The notes below the pieces were generated by a model. That model was not told the DNA's origin, searched no databases, and was given only the letters and a program-made list of their open reading frames with translations. Shown here in pieces: positions 61,539 to 64,000 of a stretch of 64,000 nucleotides of DNA (positions are counted from its first letter, which is position 1; each line of letters begins with the position of its first letter). The DNA is from JBGAJN01 sp044224905. GTDB taxonomy: Bacteria; Verrucomicrobiota; Verrucomicrobiia; Limisphaerales; JBGAJN01. The DNA is taken from contig JBGAJN010000004.1 in NCBI GenBank assembly GCA_044224905.1, positions 186,001 to 250,000 of the forward strand, in the 5' to 3' direction. Position numbers and translations under genes: made by a program.

Positions 61539-62918
61539 TTACATCAAGTATTCTCGATCCTTCACGATACCCGGTTGAGGCACGGGATACTTGCCTTCCG
61601 CATCCGCTTTGAGCGGCGCGGCGGATTCGAACGTCAGCTTGTCCGCGTTCGGCGCATATTCGTGAGGGCTGGCCAGAAATTCGTCAAACGTCACTTCCTG
61701 CGCCGTGTGAGCTGCGAATCGGCCCATCGAAGTGACCACGCTGGCCTCCACCCCGCGTTTAACCTCGTTGTACGGTTTATCCATGCGAATCGCCTCGGTG
61801 AGATCCTGCCATTCGTTGAAATACGGATCATCCACGCCGCGTTTCTCCCCCGACGTCCAGATCATGCTCTCGCGTTGTGGAGATTGGGTCTTGAACGTAC
61901 TGGAAGGCAGCCCACAGTCGCCGTTCTTCGAGACGATCGCCGATCCCTTGGTGCCGTGGGCGTAACTTGAGTAAATCGGCAAGGCTCCCACCATGCAACG
62001 GCCGTCCATATACATCTTGGCGCCGTCCTCGAAAGTGTATTCCACGGAATAGGAATCGAAATTTTGATCCACGTTGTTACCGCGATAATGCCGTCCGCCA
62101 ATCGCGTGACACTTCACCGGCCAAGCACCCTTCATCATGCACAGGTGGTCAATATGATGAATGTAAAAATCGCTGAAACAACCGCCGCTGGCCCAAAGGA
62201 AACTGTGGAAGCGCGAAATCTGCCAGAGCAATTCACTGGGTGTGCCGGGCCATTTTTCCGAGAAAGCCGAGCCCAGCGGCCCTTGCATACGATAGCCGCG
62301 CAACAAATTGAGCTCCCCGATCTCCCCGTCCTGAATGCGTTTCTGCAATTCCTGCAGCGCCCGGCTGTGGCGCGACATCAGCCCAACGCCTACTTTCAAG
62401 TTCTTGGCTGAAGCTTCTTCGGCAAGCTTAAGCATCCGGCGGGACGTCGGACCATCCGCGGTGAGCGGCTTTTCCATGAATACATTCAAACGCTTTTCAA
62501 TCGCATACGTGAAATGCACCCAACGAAACGCCAGCGGAGTCGTAAAAATGACGATATCGCCGGGCTTCAAGCAATCCATCGCTTTCTTGTAGCCATCGAA
62601 ACCGATGAATTTCCGATCTTCGGGCACATCGACTTGGCTGGGATACTTCTTCTTAAGGGCTTCATGGCTACCTTTGAGCTTGTGCTCAAAAACGTCGGCC
62701 ATGGCGACCAGCTTTGGCGGCCCACTTTGACTCATGGCATTCGCTGCGGCACCGGTTCCGCGACCACCACAACCGACCAAAGCAATCTGGATCTGGTCAC
62801 TGCCTGCAGCGTGCACATGCGGAAGGGCTATCCCGGCTAACGAGGAGACGGCCGCGATCCGACCGCTAGTCTTGATAAAATCACGACGGGAAGATGAAGG
62901 GAGGGAGAGTTCGTTCAT
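61539..62918 (-). CDS. Gfo/Idh/MocA-family oxidoreductase with Tat signal
   Basis: This 459-residue protein begins with a twin-arginine signal (SSSRRDFIKTSGRIAAVSSL). The mature part opens with the NAD(P)-binding IALVGCGGRGTGAAANAM, and has NVFMEKPLTADGPTSRRM and a C-terminal dimer domain with WASGGCFSDFYIHHIDHLCM. It is presumably exported folded with its cofactor and acts on sugars or sugar-derived substrates in the periplasm; the actual substrate is unknown. It is the usual secreted Idh-type protein in this phylum. Confidence 0.93.
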   Translation of the reverse strand: MNELSLPSSSRRDFIKTSGRIAAVSSLAGIALPHVHAAGSDQIQIALVGCGGRGTGAAANAMSQSGPPKLVAMADVFEHKLKGSHEALKKKYPSQVDVPEDRKFIGFDGYKKAMDCLKPGDIVIFTTPLAFRWVHFTYAIEKRLNVFMEKPLTADGPTSRRMLKLAEEASAKNLKVGVGLMSRHSRALQELQKRIQDGEIGELNLLRGYRMQGPLGSAFSEKWPGTPSELLWQISRFHSFLWASGGCFSDFYIHHIDHLCMMKGAWPVKCHAIGGRHYRGNNVDQNFDSYSVEYTFEDGAKMYMDGRCMVGALPIYSSYAHGTKGSAIVSKNGDCGLPSSTFKTQSPQRESMIWTSGEKRGVDDPYFNEWQDLTEAIRMDKPYNEVKRGVEASVVTSMGRFAAHTAQEVTFDEFLASPHEYAPNADKLTFESAAPLKADAEGKYPVPQPGIVKDREYLM

Positions 62919-62989
62919 ATTTGAAATGATTTGAAGCAGCGCGATACCATGAAATTCACACCATATGTGGATTCTCTTCTGTGCTTGGG

Positions 62990-63025
62990 CAAAAAAAATG
63001 AGGCCAGTCTTGCGACTGGCCTCAT
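62990..63025 (-). terminator. Strong Rho-independent terminator of the 63041 gene
   Basis: A perfect 12-bp stem ATGAGGCCAGTC / GACTGGCCTCAT with a TTGC loop is followed on the minus strand by T8. It lies 16 bases downstream of the stop at 63041. Confidence 0.95.
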
Positions 63026-63040
63026 CAACAAATGAACCGA

Positions 63041-63670
63041 CTATTTCTTGAACCGACGAACCGCAAACATTCCAGCCAATCCCAACCCAGCCAAGACGAA
63101 AGTCGAAGGCTCAGGAACAGCACTGGTCGTGAAGTCTTGATCGTTCAAGTTTTGGGTGATGTACCACTTATAATTTCCCAAACCTGACGGTGCAACTTGA
63201 GGGATGCTCAAAATGTCAAACTGAGTGCCTGAAGGAATATTCCCCGGCGTAACAGTCGATGAATGGAAAGCAATCACATACAATGACTTGTTTTCGTAAT
63301 TCAACCCATCTGGCACAGTAGAAAATGTTTGTGTCAAACGGCCGGGTTTATTAGCGGGAAGAGGAACACCAGTGCCCACAGTGGTGTTTCCGACGATTAC
63401 GTCATCCGCCCCAAGAATCGTGCTGAGATTCACAGGCTGATTCGGCGTGTTATCGCCATTCACATCGACGACGAACCAAACCACGCTACCAGAGGCAGCA
63501 GCAGCACCAGGAGATGCAGAGGTTCCCGTGAAAAAGCGCTGTGTCAATGTCCCATTTGCATCCACAGCAGTGAGAGCATCTGCCGTGTAGGCCAACGCAG
63601 ACCGATTGACAGCGAACGCCGCCACGCCAAGTGCGAGCGCCATGGTTGTTTTTTTAATTGAGTTTTTCAT
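63041..63670 (-). CDS. PEP-CTERM secreted protein
   Basis: This 209-residue protein has a signal peptide (MKNSIKKTTMALALGVAAF, cut near ALA), a soluble part with VVWFVVDVNGDNTPNQPVN and a PEP-CTERM tail (AVPEPSTFVLAGLGLAGMF followed by RRFKK). It has its own promoter candidate and terminator, so it is likely monocistronic. The function is unknown. Confidence 0.92.
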   Translation of the reverse strand: MKNSIKKTTMALALGVAAFAVNRSALAYTADALTAVDANGTLTQRFFTGTSASPGAAAASGSVVWFVVDVNGDNTPNQPVNLSTILGADDVIVGNTTVGTGVPLPANKPGRLTQTFSTVPDGLNYENKSLYVIAFHSSTVTPGNIPSGTQFDILSIPQVAPSGLGNYKWYITQNLNDQDFTTSAVPEPSTFVLAGLGLAGMFAVRRFKK

Positions 63671-63684
63671 TACTGATTTTTTTG

Positions 63685-63713
63685 AGTTTATCTGATTTCA
63701 AAAAGTTCTCCAA
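63685..63713 (-). promoter_or_regulatory. Candidate promoter of the PEP-CTERM gene
   Basis: On the minus strand TTGGAG (63713-63708) and TAAACT (63690-63685) are separated by exactly 17 bases, close to the sigma70 consensus. The start codon follows at 63670. Confidence 0.5.
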
Positions 63714-63720
63714 GCTCAAA

Positions 63721-64000
63721 TCACGGAGTGTAGGGGAGAGGTTGGCGCCAGACGCGACCACCACTCCCAGCTTTTACAAAATAAACGTAAGATTTTGTGG
63801 GCAAAATATTATACGTAGTTTCGTCCGTAGAACCACCGTTGACAAACCATTGGGACGGAAACGGGGTCGTATTTTCACCTGCAAATTTAGAGAATGTATC
63901 AATGAAAGAAACACCTGCGATAGACCGAACGACGTCGCCATCAGCAGGATCCGCACTACCATTCACGTCCGCCTTGAAGCCTTGAGCGTTCTCAATACCA
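63721..64000 (-). CDS. C-terminal end of a secreted-type protein, cut by the window
   Basis: The minus-strand frame is open to the window edge and ends at 63721; the residues read GIENAQGFKADVNGSADPAD... and end GSGGRVWRQPLPYTP. The codons before the first in-frame GTG (63966) continue without a stop. The sequence resembles the C-termini of small secreted proteins common in this phylum and lies just upstream of the PEP-CTERM gene. The start and family need the neighbouring sequence. Confidence 0.55.
   Translation of the reverse strand, partial: GIENAQGFKADVNGSADPADGDVVRSIAGVSFIDTFSKFAGENTTPFPSQWFVNGGSTDETTYNILPTKSYVYFVKAGSGGRVWRQPLPYTP

Overview
The window looks like chromosomal DNA of a free-living Verrucomicrobiota bacterium (Pedosphaera/Limisphaerales-like). 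This is an inference. It rests on several PEP-CTERM proteins and one VPDSG-CTERM protein, two T5SS/PEP-CTERM-repeat surface proteins, a TIGR03790-type protein, a short pseudopilin of the DUF1559-like kind, a fused MFS/spermidine-synthase-like membrane protein, and high G+C with few strong Shine-Dalgarno sites. No rRNA, tRNA, CRISPR array, transposase or integrase was recognised.

Layout. 1-2799 (+): rarA (3' part), 5-formyl-THF cyclo-ligase and rny, nearly gapless. 2800-3711: a non-genic stretch with a strictly 21-bp-periodic array of short palindromes and a REP-like double hairpin. 3712-7584 (+): two tandem, partly identical secreted repeat proteins, with a second REP-like copy just after them. 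7722-12932 (-): gyrA and gyrB. 13168-17362 (-): trxB, a rhodanese, hisB, an ECF sigma / anti-sigma / exported-protein set and two small proteins. 17482-20647 (-): a KinB/AlgB-like two-component pair. 20803-32071: housekeeping genes (EamA transporter, yhbY, OmpA-like, phosphohexomutase, rpe, ftsH, tilS, fused MFS/spermidine synthase).

32162-46904 is the accessory part. It holds a small c-type cytochrome; two paralogous secreted proteins with a DPFGHIHGR motif separated by a cloverleaf-like element; a pseudopilin; a DNRLRE PEP-CTERM protein; an XRE regulator with its own perfect palindrome; a 41-bp-periodic palindromic array beside an FN3-domain protein; a TonB receptor with TonB; a two-domain rhodanese with a Pit-family permease behind two palindromes; an ArsR-type regulator; a VPDSG-CTERM protein; and an orphan Pvc16-like (DUF4255) protein. 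47017-57101 returns to mostly ordinary genes (membrane protein plus ABC ATPase, NIPSNAP, tgt, hybrid kinase, proS, FAH hydrolase). 57221-64000 holds secreted proteins: TIGR03790, a subtilase with a secretin-like N-terminus, a Tat-exported oxidoreductase, a PEP-CTERM protein and one truncated by the window edge.

The observations most worth follow-up are the two phase-locked palindrome arrays (21 bp and 41 bp), the double-hairpin elements bracketing the tandem surface proteins, the rhodanese/Pit locus with its two candidate operators, and a C-terminal module ending in YRV that is shared by four secreted proteins.
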